Shown here one piece after another: positions 1 through 7,556 of a DNA stretch of 12,574 nt. Under the pieces are notes generated by a model. That model saw only the letters and a list, made by a program, of their open reading frames with translations. It did not search any database and was not told the origin of the DNA. Numbering within the stretch: the first letter of the stretch is position 1; each line of letters begins with the position of its first letter. Both the position numbers and the translations under genes were made by a program. Source of the DNA: Saprospiraceae bacterium (GTDB lineage Bacteria; Bacteroidota; Bacteroidia; Chitinophagales; Saprospiraceae); assembly GCA_020849825.1 (NCBI GenBank), contig JADZFP010000056.1, forward strand, positions 1 through 12,574. The letters are read 5' to 3'.

Positions 1-1445
1 AAAGGGCCCGCTTCTTTCAGCACGGTATTCGTAGCGATGCCGTTTTTGACGCCTTTGATTTCGTATTTCCGGTTGGGTTTTATGGGTACGACACACTGTC
101 CCTGGGCGTTGGTAACACTTTTCATCACATCGCCGCTGCTGAGGTCGCGCACTTCAACTTCGACACCCGGAAGCGGAATCCTGGTAAATTTATCCACGAC
201 CTGCACCGTCATTTCATTGGCCGGGCGGAGCTGCTTAAATGCGTAGATATCGTCGGTGCCATTCTCGTTGTTGCGGTTGCTGGCAAACCAGCCTTCTGAA
301 AGATCCCCCTTGCCAATCAGGCTGAAATCATCGAACGGCGAATTAATCGGAAAGCCAAGGTTTTGAGGCTTTTGCCAGGCGCCGTTTTCAAATTTGCAGA
401 GAAACAGGTCGAGCCCCCCGATTCCCGGGTGCCCGTCGGAGGCAAAAACCAGGCTTCCGTCTTCGGTGAGAAAGGGCCAAAGTTCGGCGCCGGGTGTATT
501 GATCACCGATCCCAGCGATTGGGGTTCCGACCATACCCCGCCCGTTTTTCGGCTGATAAACAGGTCGAAAGAACCGAGCGTACCGGGTCGGTCGCTGGCG
601 AAAATCAGGGTTTGACCATCGCGGCCGAGCGCGGGGTAGCCGCTGTTGAATTCTCTGGAATTGAACGACAAAGCGCCCCCAATCCGCCACTTTCCACCAA
701 CCAGCTCGGCTTGCTGCAAACTGAGGTAGAGTACGTCGCCCCTGCTTTTGTTCTGACTGTTGCGGGTAAAAAACATGACTTGTCCATCGGCCGAAAAAGC
801 GGCTGCCGCGTCGTGGAAGGCGCCGTTGACGCCACCGCGCAGGGGTTCGGCCTGGGCAGTTCCCTGCCGGGCAAAATAAAGTCCGGTGAACGAACGACCC
901 GAACCCGCATCGTTGCGGTCGCCTGCCCCCTTGCGATCGGAGCTGAATACCAGCCCGTCGGCATACCATACAGGGGCAAATTCGGCCGCATCGGGCGTAT
1001 TGAACGGCGCAGGACGCAGTTCGTACCGGCCTTCATTTTTGTAAAAAAGCTCCATCTCGTGTACGGCCTGCCGGAGCGCAAGTCCGCGCGGATCGCCGGG
1101 TTTGTTTTCCAGAAACAACTGGGCCTGCCGGTCGGCAGCGTCTCGTTGCTGGGTACACAGCAGCATTTGCGCGTAGTAAAGGCGGTTGTCGGGGTTGCCG
1201 AACGGCGACTCAACTACTGCGGCATACCACTTTTCGGCATTTTTATACTGCTGTGTAAGACGGTAACTATGGGCCAGTTTTTCAGCCGCTTCGGGGTTGT
1301 CACCATCGTCGAGCACTTTCAGGTACAACTCGATGGCGCGGGCGTATTCGAAATGCTCGTACGCCTCATTGGCTTTTTCCAGGTTGCGCTGGGCCAAAAG
1401 CCCCAGGGGCGACAACAGCCAAAGTATAAACACTAATTTTTTCAT
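1..1445 (-). CDS. PorE-like T9SS-associated protein (TPR, WD40-like propeller, regulatory-like domain), C-terminus cut by window edge
   Basis: The ATG at 1443-1445 opens a frame of 481 codons that runs off the left edge without a stop. Residues 1-19 form a signal peptide ending LLAQ, so the product is exported. Residues 20-125 are alpha-helical and TPR-like (EKANEAYEHFEYARAIELY, EAAEKLAHSYR). Residues 150-405 carry repeated WD40-like/PD40 strands: FSSDRKG, MFFTRNS, IFASDRPGTLGSFDLF, FASDGHPGIGGLDLF and FASNRNNENGTDDIYAF. Residues 412-481 resemble a CNA_B/carboxypeptidase-regulatory-like domain (PLPGVEVEVRD, TNAQGQCVVPI). This order matches PorE and related T9SS proteins, which usually end in a peptidoglycan-binding OmpA domain; that part would lie beyond the window (inference). 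It is the last visible gene of the minus-strand unit, 27 bp after the PorP/SprF gene, and is probably co-transcribed. It likely links the surface secretion complex to the cell wall. The architecture is secure; the exact role is less so. Confidence 0.88.
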   Translation of the reverse strand, partial: MKKLVFILWLLSPLGLLAQRNLEKANEAYEHFEYARAIELYLKVLDDGDNPEAAEKLAHSYRLTQQYKNAEKWYAAVVESPFGNPDNRLYYAQMLLCTQQRDAADRQAQLFLENKPGDPRGLALRQAVHEMELFYKNEGRYELRPAPFNTPDAAEFAPVWYADGLVFSSDRKGAGDRNDAGSGRSFTGLYFARQGTAQAEPLRGGVNGAFHDAAAAFSADGQVMFFTRNSQNKSRGDVLYLSLQQAELVGGKWRIGGALSFNSREFNSGYPALGRDGQTLIFASDRPGTLGSFDLFISRKTGGVWSEPQSLGSVINTPGAELWPFLTEDGSLVFASDGHPGIGGLDLFLCKFENGAWQKPQNLGFPINSPFDDFSLIGKGDLSEGWFASNRNNENGTDDIYAFKQLRPANEMTVQVVDKFTRIPLPGVEVEVRDLSSGDVMKSVTNAQGQCVVPIKPNRKYEIKGVKNGIATNTVLKEAGP

Positions 1446-1472
1446 TTTCAACAGGTTTTAAAATTCCTAAAA

Positions 1473-2417
1473 TCAGAACCGGCCCGGATTGCGCCGCACG
1501 CCAGTGACGCGCAGGTCATCGATGAAATTATACCCGACCATGATCTCGTGCGTGCCGTCGGACACATTCCGGATGGGCGTAATGGTATGATCGAATGCGT
1601 ATGCCACGGACAGCCGTTTGTTGATCGGCACTTCGATCATGATCGACACGGCGTCGTTGGTACGATAGGAAGCGCCGAAAGCGATGACGTTATTGAACCA
1701 GACATTAAGGTTGATGTCGGCTTCAAGCGGCGCCGAGGGCTGGTATTTCAACAAAACGGATGGCTTGAGGTCGATACGGTTGTCGAGGTGAAACACGTAA
1801 CCGGTATAGGCATTGAGGTGCATCCGTTGAATGCCGTTGCCGAGGGGCGTGAAATTCAGCCCGTCGTTGCGGTTGTCGAAAGCAAACAAGGTTGGCATGG
1901 AAACCCCGGCAAAGAAATCAGGAGTGTACCAGTACGCCCCCACGCCGAGCTGCGGCACCACACCCTGAACATCGCCGGATGAATACACCGGATCGCCATT
2001 GTCGTCGAGGATCGCCGAGCCGAGCAGTGATTTGTAGTAAAAAGCCCCGGCTTTCAGTCCCAGCGACAGGGTTTGGTCCTTGTCCATCCGGATATGATAG
2101 GCGTAGTTGGCCGATAAATGGGTCATTCGGTCAAGGCCGATTTTATCGTGCATGAGCGAAAAGCCGAGCCCGGCGTTTTGCCGCCTGCCTACCATGCCCT
2201 CGGCGCCCAGGTACATGGTTTGCGGCGCACCGTCGAAACCGAGCCATTGGGTGCGGTAAAGGGCATTGGTGGTCCAATAACCGTGCACCCCGCAATAGGC
2301 CGGGTTGCCGAACAGGTACATGCTGTTGAAGGTGTTGCGGGTGAACATGGCGTCCTGCTGAGCCGTAAGCGGCATCGAAAGCAGGAAAAGAACAGGAAGG
2401 AAAAGTATGTTGCGCAT
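1473..2417 (-). CDS. PorP/SprF family type IX secretion system outer-membrane protein
   Basis: A 314-aa protein with signal peptide MRNILFLPVLFLLSMPLTAQ, followed by the family hallmark QQDAMFTRNTFNSMYLFGNPAYCG, equivalent to the usual 'QQDPQFTQYMFNxxxxNPAYAG'. The rest alternates aromatic and polar residues as in an outer-membrane beta barrel, with typical segments RTQWLGFDGAPQTMYLG, GLGFSLMHDKIGL, YAYHIRMDKDQTLSLGLKAG and, near the end, VAYAFDHT and HEIMVGYNF. Members are about 300-350 aa, so this one is full length. In Flavobacterium, SprF is needed for secretion of the adhesin SprB, and type B sorting domains generally depend on a PorP/SprF partner (known for the family). Here the gene lies 77 bp downstream of a type B cargo gene and 27 bp upstream of a PorE-like gene, so it is probably the dedicated helper of that cargo (inference). 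Paralogues are common in Bacteroidota, so porP itself is not assigned. Confidence 0.92.
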   Translation of the reverse strand: MRNILFLPVLFLLSMPLTAQQDAMFTRNTFNSMYLFGNPAYCGVHGYWTTNALYRTQWLGFDGAPQTMYLGAEGMVGRRQNAGLGFSLMHDKIGLDRMTHLSANYAYHIRMDKDQTLSLGLKAGAFYYKSLLGSAILDDNGDPVYSSGDVQGVVPQLGVGAYWYTPDFFAGVSMPTLFAFDNRNDGLNFTPLGNGIQRMHLNAYTGYVFHLDNRIDLKPSVLLKYQPSAPLEADINLNVWFNNVIAFGASYRTNDAVSIMIEVPINKRLSVAYAFDHTITPIRNVSDGTHEIMVGYNFIDDLRVTGVRRNPGRF

Positions 2418-2445
2418 GGTGAAAGATTGCTTGATGAGGAAAATC

Positions 2446-2469
2446 GGGCGGGGGCTCTATTCCCCGCCC
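2446..2469 (-). terminator. GC-rich intergenic hairpin between surface-protein gene and PorP/SprF gene
   Basis: A perfect 8-bp inverted repeat, GGGCGGGG (2446-2453) and CCCCGCCC (2462-2469), with an 8-nt loop. It occupies most of the 77-bp gap between the stop of the 993-aa surface protein and the start of the PorP/SprF gene. On the transcribed (minus) strand it is followed only by GATTTTCC, a weak T stretch, so it may act as a partial terminator/attenuator or as an mRNA 3'-end stabiliser that sets unequal levels of cargo and partner. The structure is seen directly; the role is inferred. Confidence 0.5.
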
Positions 2470-2494
2470 ATGAAAAAATGCCGCTATTGCCACT

Positions 2495-5476
2495 TTACTG
2501 TCTTCGCAGGTCGATAAAACCCGACATGTTGGCGCCGCTGTCGTGGAGCGTCAGCAACACGTAATAGGTGCCCTGCGGCAGTTCATCGCCTTGCTGGTTG
2601 GTGCCGGCCCAGCTGTTGTCGTACTGATCTTTTTTCCACACGATATTGCCCCAGCGGTTGTATACGGTCAGGGTGACCTTGTTGCAGCGGTCGATTCCTG
2701 TGATGACGAATTCGTCGTTAAAACCGTCGTTGTTGGGCGACAGACCCGTGGGCAACACGATATTGGAGGGATAGCAGCAGCAGGTCGGCGGACAAATCGA
2801 ATCGAAGCAATTCGGTACGGCGATGGTATCCAGTGCACTTTCATAGCAGCAGGTGTCGCCCATCAAATAGCGCAACCGGTACTGGAATACCAGAAAATCC
2901 TCTGCTATTGGGAATGGCGATGCGTCGAAACATACCGTCAGGCGGATCGTATCGCCCGTGTTCAGCGGCGGCAGCGGGAACGTGCCCCCGGAGCCGACGA
3001 AGTCGATGTACGCGCCGCTGACTTCGAACAGGTCGAGATTGGTTGCGCCAAAGGGGATCGACGAGGTATTTTTTACCGTGAACGTGTAGCAGTACATGCT
3101 GTCGTTGGGCGAACATTCGAGTTTTTGATCGCTTATTTCCAAACATTCATTATCGATTCGGGGCACGCAGTTGAACGTCAGCGTATCGGTACAAGCCAGG
3201 CTGTCGAGGCCCTGCGCATTCAGCGTAAACCATTTTACGGCAATGCGTTGCGGCGTTTCGGAAGGCTGGTCGATGTTGTCGAGGCAAAACTGGACGAGGT
3301 CCATGGTCGTGCCCTTGGGGATGTAGTTGGCGCCGTTCAGGGCAAAACTCAGGCTCACAGGCGTAGAAGCCGTTATGTTCCAGTCGCCGGCATTGGGGCC
3401 TCCCAGTGCGTGGTATCCGAATTGAATGCCCGGCGTCACGATATCGAGTTCCATTTTGTGGAAAAACCTGTACGCGCAGTCGTTTTCGATATCAAGACTA
3501 TGGCAGCACTGATCGTCCTGGCCCAAATTGATCGGGTTGCTGGTCAGTTTGATGTCCCGACAAGGGTCGCAACAGGGCTGCAAAACCAGTTTCAACGGCT
3601 CTTCATTGTGGCAGCATGAGGTCGGGCTCATCAGACCGATCGTGAGCGTCAGGTTCGTCGGTGAAAGAATTGGCGTCAGACTGGTAAATTTTACGCACAA
3701 GGGCCCCGACGTAGCGTTATCGGGCAAAGCCGGCGACACTGGCATGATAATAGCAGGCCGGTGCGAACTGGCATGGCAGGCGCTGACACCGACGTTGACC
3801 GGGTCGGAACGGTTGTCGAGCGTTACGTGCGTAGCGGTAAATCCGCTGTTATTCGTCACCTGAAAACTCACCAGATACTCGTACGGATTCTCCGGATTAC
3901 AATTGATCTGCCCGGCAGATACCGTCACACAGGGTTGATCGACCACTGGCTGACACTGCCGCACGATCGTGTCGCTGCACACCGGCATAAAACCTTGCCC
4001 CCCGGGCGCAGGTGTATACCAGGTAAATACCAGAATTTGCGGTGCGGTCGTATTGGGGCGAACAGGTTCGAGGCAAAAATTCAAAGCGTCCGCGTAATCG
4101 CCCTGCGGAATGGAATTGGCCCCTGCCGGCGAAGTGATGGAAATCGGGAGCGAATTGGGTCCGGGCGCCGTCGGCGACCACAAAAATGGCGCGCCGGCCG
4201 AGTAGCCCGTAGCAAATGCCCAGTCGCCGTTGACCGTCGCTTCCATATAAGCGATGGGAAGATTTTGATGGTTGTGCAAATCGACCCGATAGCAGCATTG
4301 GTCGCCGCCGAGATCGGTGACGCTAACGCTCAGCGAATCGCAATTGGCGCTGCCGCCACAGATGAAATCAAAATCGTTATTTGCCCCGGAATCCACCCCG
4401 TCCGGAGCGCTGCCCAGCACTTTATCGGGCAACAACTGGGTGTTTCCAAGTGCATCGGTGATGGAGAAATGGGCAGTAGCGGCAAAGTCGAACCCGCCCA
4501 AACCGTTGTTGAGCGACGAAAGATTGCCCGTAGTCAAAGGGAAGCAATATTGCGTACCCGAGGTCAGTACAGGGCTGTTGAACAGGGCCAGCGGCAATCC
4601 GTTCTGGTAAATGGTCAGGTCGATCTGGCAATTACCGGTATTGGCCCCGTTGTCGGGCAGGGTGTAGTTGAAACAAATTTGTCCGGGCAGGCCGCAGGTA
4701 TCGGAATTGTCCTGATCGAGCTGGAAACTACCCGAGGGGTCGCCAAAGCAGTCGAGGCAAAGGTTGTCGATGTAGGTATATCCGGCATGTGCGCCGGCTG
4801 TGCAATCTCTGTTGTAAAAAGTCAGGGTGACGTTGCTGTTGGCCATCGAATCCAGCGGGATTTCGACACAGGTCCAGATTTTATACACCCATTGGTTGTT
4901 GTATTTCACGACGAAATTGTCGGCAGTAGTCGCCATCAGGACGTTTGAGCCGTTGCCGAGATTGACCAGATGGCTGTAATCGTGCGACTGCGTGTTGTCG
5001 TACAAAGTGACGCTGAACAAGGGCGTAACCGCACTTGGTGCGCCATTGGCGTGGGTAAAATCCCCCACGTAAGCGTACCAGAACCGCAGGTATCTGTCGC
5101 CGGGACCAACCACAAAAGTTTTGCTGATCGATTCTTCGCCGAAACAGGGCGCTGCATTGCCCAGGCGAAGGGAATAGTTGTTGGTTGTCGGGTATGGCGG
5201 CACGGTCGACAGGACCGAAATAATCGGGTCGTTGCCCGCGGCTACGACTGTTTGGTTGCCGTCGTTCTGATTCACGTCGGCGTTGGAGGAAAAGCCGTTG
5301 TTAGACCCAACCGGATAATTGCACGAGTTGGTGGAGAAATTGCCGTAACTGCCGCTCCATTCGGCAGGGTCGATCGAGCCGCTCTCGAAATTGCCGTTGC
5401 CGCACATCGTGTTGAGGTTTTGAGCGAGCAAGGGGCTTGCCATGAGCGCAAGCAATGCGAATAGAATGTTTTTCAT
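2495..5476 (-). CDS. Large Cys-rich secreted surface protein with type B T9SS sorting domain (CHU_C / gliding motility-associated C-terminal domain)
   Basis: The open frame extends to 5617, but the ATG at 5476 was chosen because it places a clear signal peptide first (MKNILFALLALMASPLLAQ, residues 1-19), giving 993 aa. Residues 25-245 resemble a MAM/lectin-like jelly roll that opens with GNGNFESG and ends with YIDNLCLDC. Residues about 380-622 and 640-880 are two copies of one module: SDTIVRQCQP at 501 matches TDTLTFNCVP at 763, PQILVFTWYT at 479 matches PQRIAVKWFT at 742, and cysteine doublets recur at 394, 621, 657 and 876. Residues 904-993 are the sorting domain, with PTGLSPNNDGFNDEF, VYNRWGNIVW, WAGTNQQGDELPQGTYY and a final IDLRRQ. 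Such domains direct export by the T9SS and attachment to, or release from, the cell surface. It heads the unit with the PorP/SprF and PorE-like genes. The substrate or adhesive target is unknown. Confidence 0.9.
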   Translation of the reverse strand: MKNILFALLALMASPLLAQNLNTMCGNGNFESGSIDPAEWSGSYGNFSTNSCNYPVGSNNGFSSNADVNQNDGNQTVVAAGNDPIISVLSTVPPYPTTNNYSLRLGNAAPCFGEESISKTFVVGPGDRYLRFWYAYVGDFTHANGAPSAVTPLFSVTLYDNTQSHDYSHLVNLGNGSNVLMATTADNFVVKYNNQWVYKIWTCVEIPLDSMANSNVTLTFYNRDCTAGAHAGYTYIDNLCLDCFGDPSGSFQLDQDNSDTCGLPGQICFNYTLPDNGANTGNCQIDLTIYQNGLPLALFNSPVLTSGTQYCFPLTTGNLSSLNNGLGGFDFAATAHFSITDALGNTQLLPDKVLGSAPDGVDSGANNDFDFICGGSANCDSLSVSVTDLGGDQCCYRVDLHNHQNLPIAYMEATVNGDWAFATGYSAGAPFLWSPTAPGPNSLPISITSPAGANSIPQGDYADALNFCLEPVRPNTTAPQILVFTWYTPAPGGQGFMPVCSDTIVRQCQPVVDQPCVTVSAGQINCNPENPYEYLVSFQVTNNSGFTATHVTLDNRSDPVNVGVSACHASSHRPAIIMPVSPALPDNATSGPLCVKFTSLTPILSPTNLTLTIGLMSPTSCCHNEEPLKLVLQPCCDPCRDIKLTSNPINLGQDDQCCHSLDIENDCAYRFFHKMELDIVTPGIQFGYHALGGPNAGDWNITASTPVSLSFALNGANYIPKGTTMDLVQFCLDNIDQPSETPQRIAVKWFTLNAQGLDSLACTDTLTFNCVPRIDNECLEISDQKLECSPNDSMYCYTFTVKNTSSIPFGATNLDLFEVSGAYIDFVGSGGTFPLPPLNTGDTIRLTVCFDASPFPIAEDFLVFQYRLRYLMGDTCCYESALDTIAVPNCFDSICPPTCCCYPSNIVLPTGLSPNNDGFNDEFVITGIDRCNKVTLTVYNRWGNIVWKKDQYDNSWAGTNQQGDELPQGTYYVLLTLHDSGANMSGFIDLRRQ

Positions 5477-5496
5477 AGTTTGAACCTGGAAAATGA

Positions 5497-5532
5497 GGCG
5501 CCGCCCATCCTTGTCCCCGGAAGGAAGGCGCC
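5497..5532 (-). other. Possible leader hairpin upstream of the surface-protein gene
   Basis: GGCGCC at 5497-5502 and 5527-5532 can pair, enclosing a second helix TCCTT (5508-5512) with AAGGA (5521-5525). The structure would sit 21-56 nt before the chosen ATG of the 993-aa gene, inside its 5' leader if transcription starts further upstream. No function is known; GGCGCC is itself palindromic, so part of the pairing could be chance. Confidence 0.25.
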
Positions 5533-5606
5533 ATGGTTGAGGTACTTTGTGAAATGACAGGAGTTGAATTGTAACTGACATGCCCTGATATCCGGGCCTG
5601 CTTTTT

Positions 5607-5634
5607 TTTGTTACCACAGCGCGCCAATATTTTG
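5607..5634 (+). promoter_or_regulatory. Weak candidate Bacteroidota promoter for the esterase gene
   Basis: TTTG at 5607-5610 and a TATTTTG element at 5628-5634 resemble the Bacteroidota -33 TTTG and -7 TAnnTTTG boxes. The -7 box is one base short and the spacing is at the low end. It would place a transcript start near 5640, about 45 nt before the TTG start codon. Confidence 0.25.
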
Positions 5635-5687
5635 TCTCAAATGCGCCATGCCCTTACTTTCACCGCTTCAAACCATCCTCTATTTTT

Positions 5688-6521
5688 TTGACTTTGCGCG
5701 CTTATATCTTGTTTATCAGTCTCTTTCTCGGCCTCGATCGTCTGCACGCCGGCCAGGTCGACACCCTGGAAATCAACAGCCCCTCGATGCACAAGGCGGT
5801 CAAATGCCTTGTGATACGGCCCGACAACTACTCGTTTCGGCATGACCCCTACCCTGTCTTGTACCTTCTGCACGGCTGGAGCGGCAACTTCGCCGCCTGG
5901 CTGACCGACGCCCCGCATTTACGCCACCTGGCCGACACCTACCAAATGCTGATCGTGTGCCCCGACGGGGGTTACGACAGCTGGTATCTCGACAGCCCCG
6001 TCGATTCGACCGTGCGTTATGACACGCACATCACACAAGAAGTGGTGCCGTTTATCGACTATTATTACCACACCCGTCGAGAACGCGAAGGGCGCGCCAT
6101 TGCTGGCCTGAGCATGGGCGGTCACGGCGCCCTGTCGCTGGCTTTTCGTCATCACGACCTTTTCGGGGCCGCCGGAAGCATGGCGGGCGGGCTTGATTTA
6201 CAGCCTTTTCGCAAAAACGACTGGGATTTGGAAGGCGTACTGGGCAATCCGGCGCGGCATTGGGACAACTGGAAAAACAACTCGGTTGTCAACCTGATCC
6301 CGCTGATCGAAGGCGTTCCCATGGACCTCATCATCGATTGCGGCGACGGCGACTTTTTCCTGAAAGCCAACCGTAAAATGCATGAAAAACTGCTGAAAGC
6401 CGGTATTCCGCATGAATACACCGAGCGGCCGGGCGAGCACAACGGCGAATACTGGGGTAATGCCGTCGACTATCAGGTGTTATTTTTCCACAAGTTTTTT
6501 GAGCGCCCGGTCAGGCTTTAA
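5688..6521 (+). CDS. Secreted esterase-family alpha/beta hydrolase (esterase D / feruloyl-acetylxylan esterase-like)
   Basis: A 277-aa protein of the PF00756-type esterase family. The oxyanion-hole region is YLLHGWSGN (59-67), the nucleophile elbow GLSMGG places Ser142, and the likely remaining triad residues are Asp222 (CGDGDFF) and His251 (RPGEHNGEYW). The family stretch NRKMHEKLLKAGIPHEYTERPG is present. No in-frame ATG exists upstream, so TTG at 5688 is the best start; it gives a good signal peptide (TLRAYILFISLFLGLDRLHA), implying a periplasmic or outer location. Two ATGs (5641, 5648) lie just upstream in the other two frames, separated from this frame by a T7 tract at 5683-5689. The family cleaves carboxylic esters such as acyl groups on polysaccharides, or acts as S-formylglutathione hydrolase; a signal peptide argues against the latter. 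The substrate is unknown. The last 11 bp overlap the convergent oxidoreductase gene. Confidence 0.87.
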   Translation: MTLRAYILFISLFLGLDRLHAGQVDTLEINSPSMHKAVKCLVIRPDNYSFRHDPYPVLYLLHGWSGNFAAWLTDAPHLRHLADTYQMLIVCPDGGYDSWYLDSPVDSTVRYDTHITQEVVPFIDYYYHTRREREGRAIAGLSMGGHGALSLAFRHHDLFGAAGSMAGGLDLQPFRKNDWDLEGVLGNPARHWDNWKNNSVVNLIPLIEGVPMDLIIDCGDGDFFLKANRKMHEKLLKAGIPHEYTERPGEHNGEYWGNAVDYQVLFFHKFFERPVRL

Positions 6522-7548
6522 AACGCCGGATATCCACTTCCGGGTCGAGCGAGGCGCCATTCAGCAAATGTTCGGCCAGGTGTTGTGCCCAATAAGGGGC
6601 CAGCAACGCGCCTTTAGTCCCCAGACCATTGAAAATAAATACTTTGTCGTTCAGCGGACTTCGGCCCAAAAACGGACGCCGGTCTTTGGTGGCAGGCCGT
6701 ACTGCCGCCCTGTGCGCCACAATTTCAAATGGCACGGCGAGCATGTCGCGCAAGCGTCCCAACAGGATTTCCTTTTCCCCTTCGGTCGGATTCTCGTCGT
6801 CGAAGGTCCAGTTGTACGTGCCGCCTGCCCAGTACAGCCCATCGCCGATAGGGACGACGATGGCTTCTTTTTTGAGCATTTCTCGCGGCGTATTCAGGCC
6901 GGATTCGGTCGCAAACCGGATAATAAAAGCCTCCCCTTTCACCACTTGCCAGGCCAGGTCCGGAAAAAACGGATTGTTCATGGCACTCCATCCTTCACAT
7001 AAAACAAGGGCATCAAAAACACTAGCTTGCCGGTCGAACTGTTCGTACGACCATGTTTGCACTGAAAATCCCCCCTCTTCCGCCATTTTACTGCGAAAAG
7101 CAGGGAGCAATTGAGAAAAGTCCACCCGGACGCTGTTTCGTATTTCACCGAATGAAAAACCGGCATGCAGGTACGGCAACCAGGTGCCGGCGTATGCTCG
7201 CTCGCCCAGCCATTCCGCATAATCGGGCATTCCGCAACGCGACGACCAGTCGTTGACTTCCTGCGTGGCGCGCAACAGGCGCAGGATCGGCGTTTCGTGC
7301 CAAAATGAAATGCCGAGGTAATCTTCCAGGCTTTTGTAAAACAATCGGGCAGCCGGCAGAAAGGATTCCACGCCCCAGGACTTCACAAAACGCTTTCCCG
7401 TAACCGGATTAATGATCCCGGCCGCCACACGCGACGAACTGGTTGGCGCATCCGAATCGATCAAATGCACCTGGGCGCCCCGTTGCCGGAGCGCCCAGGT
7501 CATGGCGGTTCCGGCGATGCCTTGCCCGACCACGAGTATTTTTTTCAT
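6511..7548 (-). CDS. FAD-dependent oxidoreductase, DAO (D-amino acid oxidase-like) family
   Basis: A 345-aa cytoplasmic protein without signal peptide. The N-terminus is a dinucleotide-binding Rossmann fold, KKILVVGQGIAGTAMTWAL (glycine motif residues 8-13), with an acidic residue ending the second strand (HLIDSD, Asp31) that would contact the FAD ribose. AAGIINPVTGKRF (42-54) is the conserved follow-up segment of DAO-type enzymes. The C-terminal FAD cap is seen in RPATKDRRPFLGR (284-296) and FIFNGLGTKGALLAPYWAQHL (304-324). The family oxidises amines or amino acids (glycine/sarcosine oxidases and the MnmC C-terminal domain are relatives), but nothing here fixes the substrate. Its start lies 8 bp after the stop of the proline-rich gene, so the two are likely co-transcribed. 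Its stop lies inside the 3' end of the convergent esterase gene, and no terminator is visible there. Confidence 0.88.
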   Translation of the reverse strand: MKKILVVGQGIAGTAMTWALRQRGAQVHLIDSDAPTSSSRVAAGIINPVTGKRFVKSWGVESFLPAARLFYKSLEDYLGISFWHETPILRLLRATQEVNDWSSRCGMPDYAEWLGERAYAGTWLPYLHAGFSFGEIRNSVRVDFSQLLPAFRSKMAEEGGFSVQTWSYEQFDRQASVFDALVLCEGWSAMNNPFFPDLAWQVVKGEAFIIRFATESGLNTPREMLKKEAIVVPIGDGLYWAGGTYNWTFDDENPTEGEKEILLGRLRDMLAVPFEIVAHRAAVRPATKDRRPFLGRSPLNDKVFIFNGLGTKGALLAPYWAQHLAEHLLNGASLDPEVDIRRFKA

Positions 7549-7556
7549 TGCAAGGT

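Noticed and set aside
363..1436. 357-aa open frame on the plus strand
   Set aside because: It lies antisense to the PorE-like gene, which has a signal peptide, TPR and propeller motifs; the plus frame has no recognisable domain and is a by-product of codon bias.
2543..4948. Two long plus-strand open frames (358 and 395 aa)
   Set aside because: Both are antisense to the 993-aa surface protein with its clear sorting domain. Their translations are rich in Arg, Val and Gly without motifs, a typical shadow pattern.
5477..5617. 47-residue N-terminal extension of the surface protein
   Set aside because: It has no conserved features and would bury the strong signal peptide that begins at 5476.
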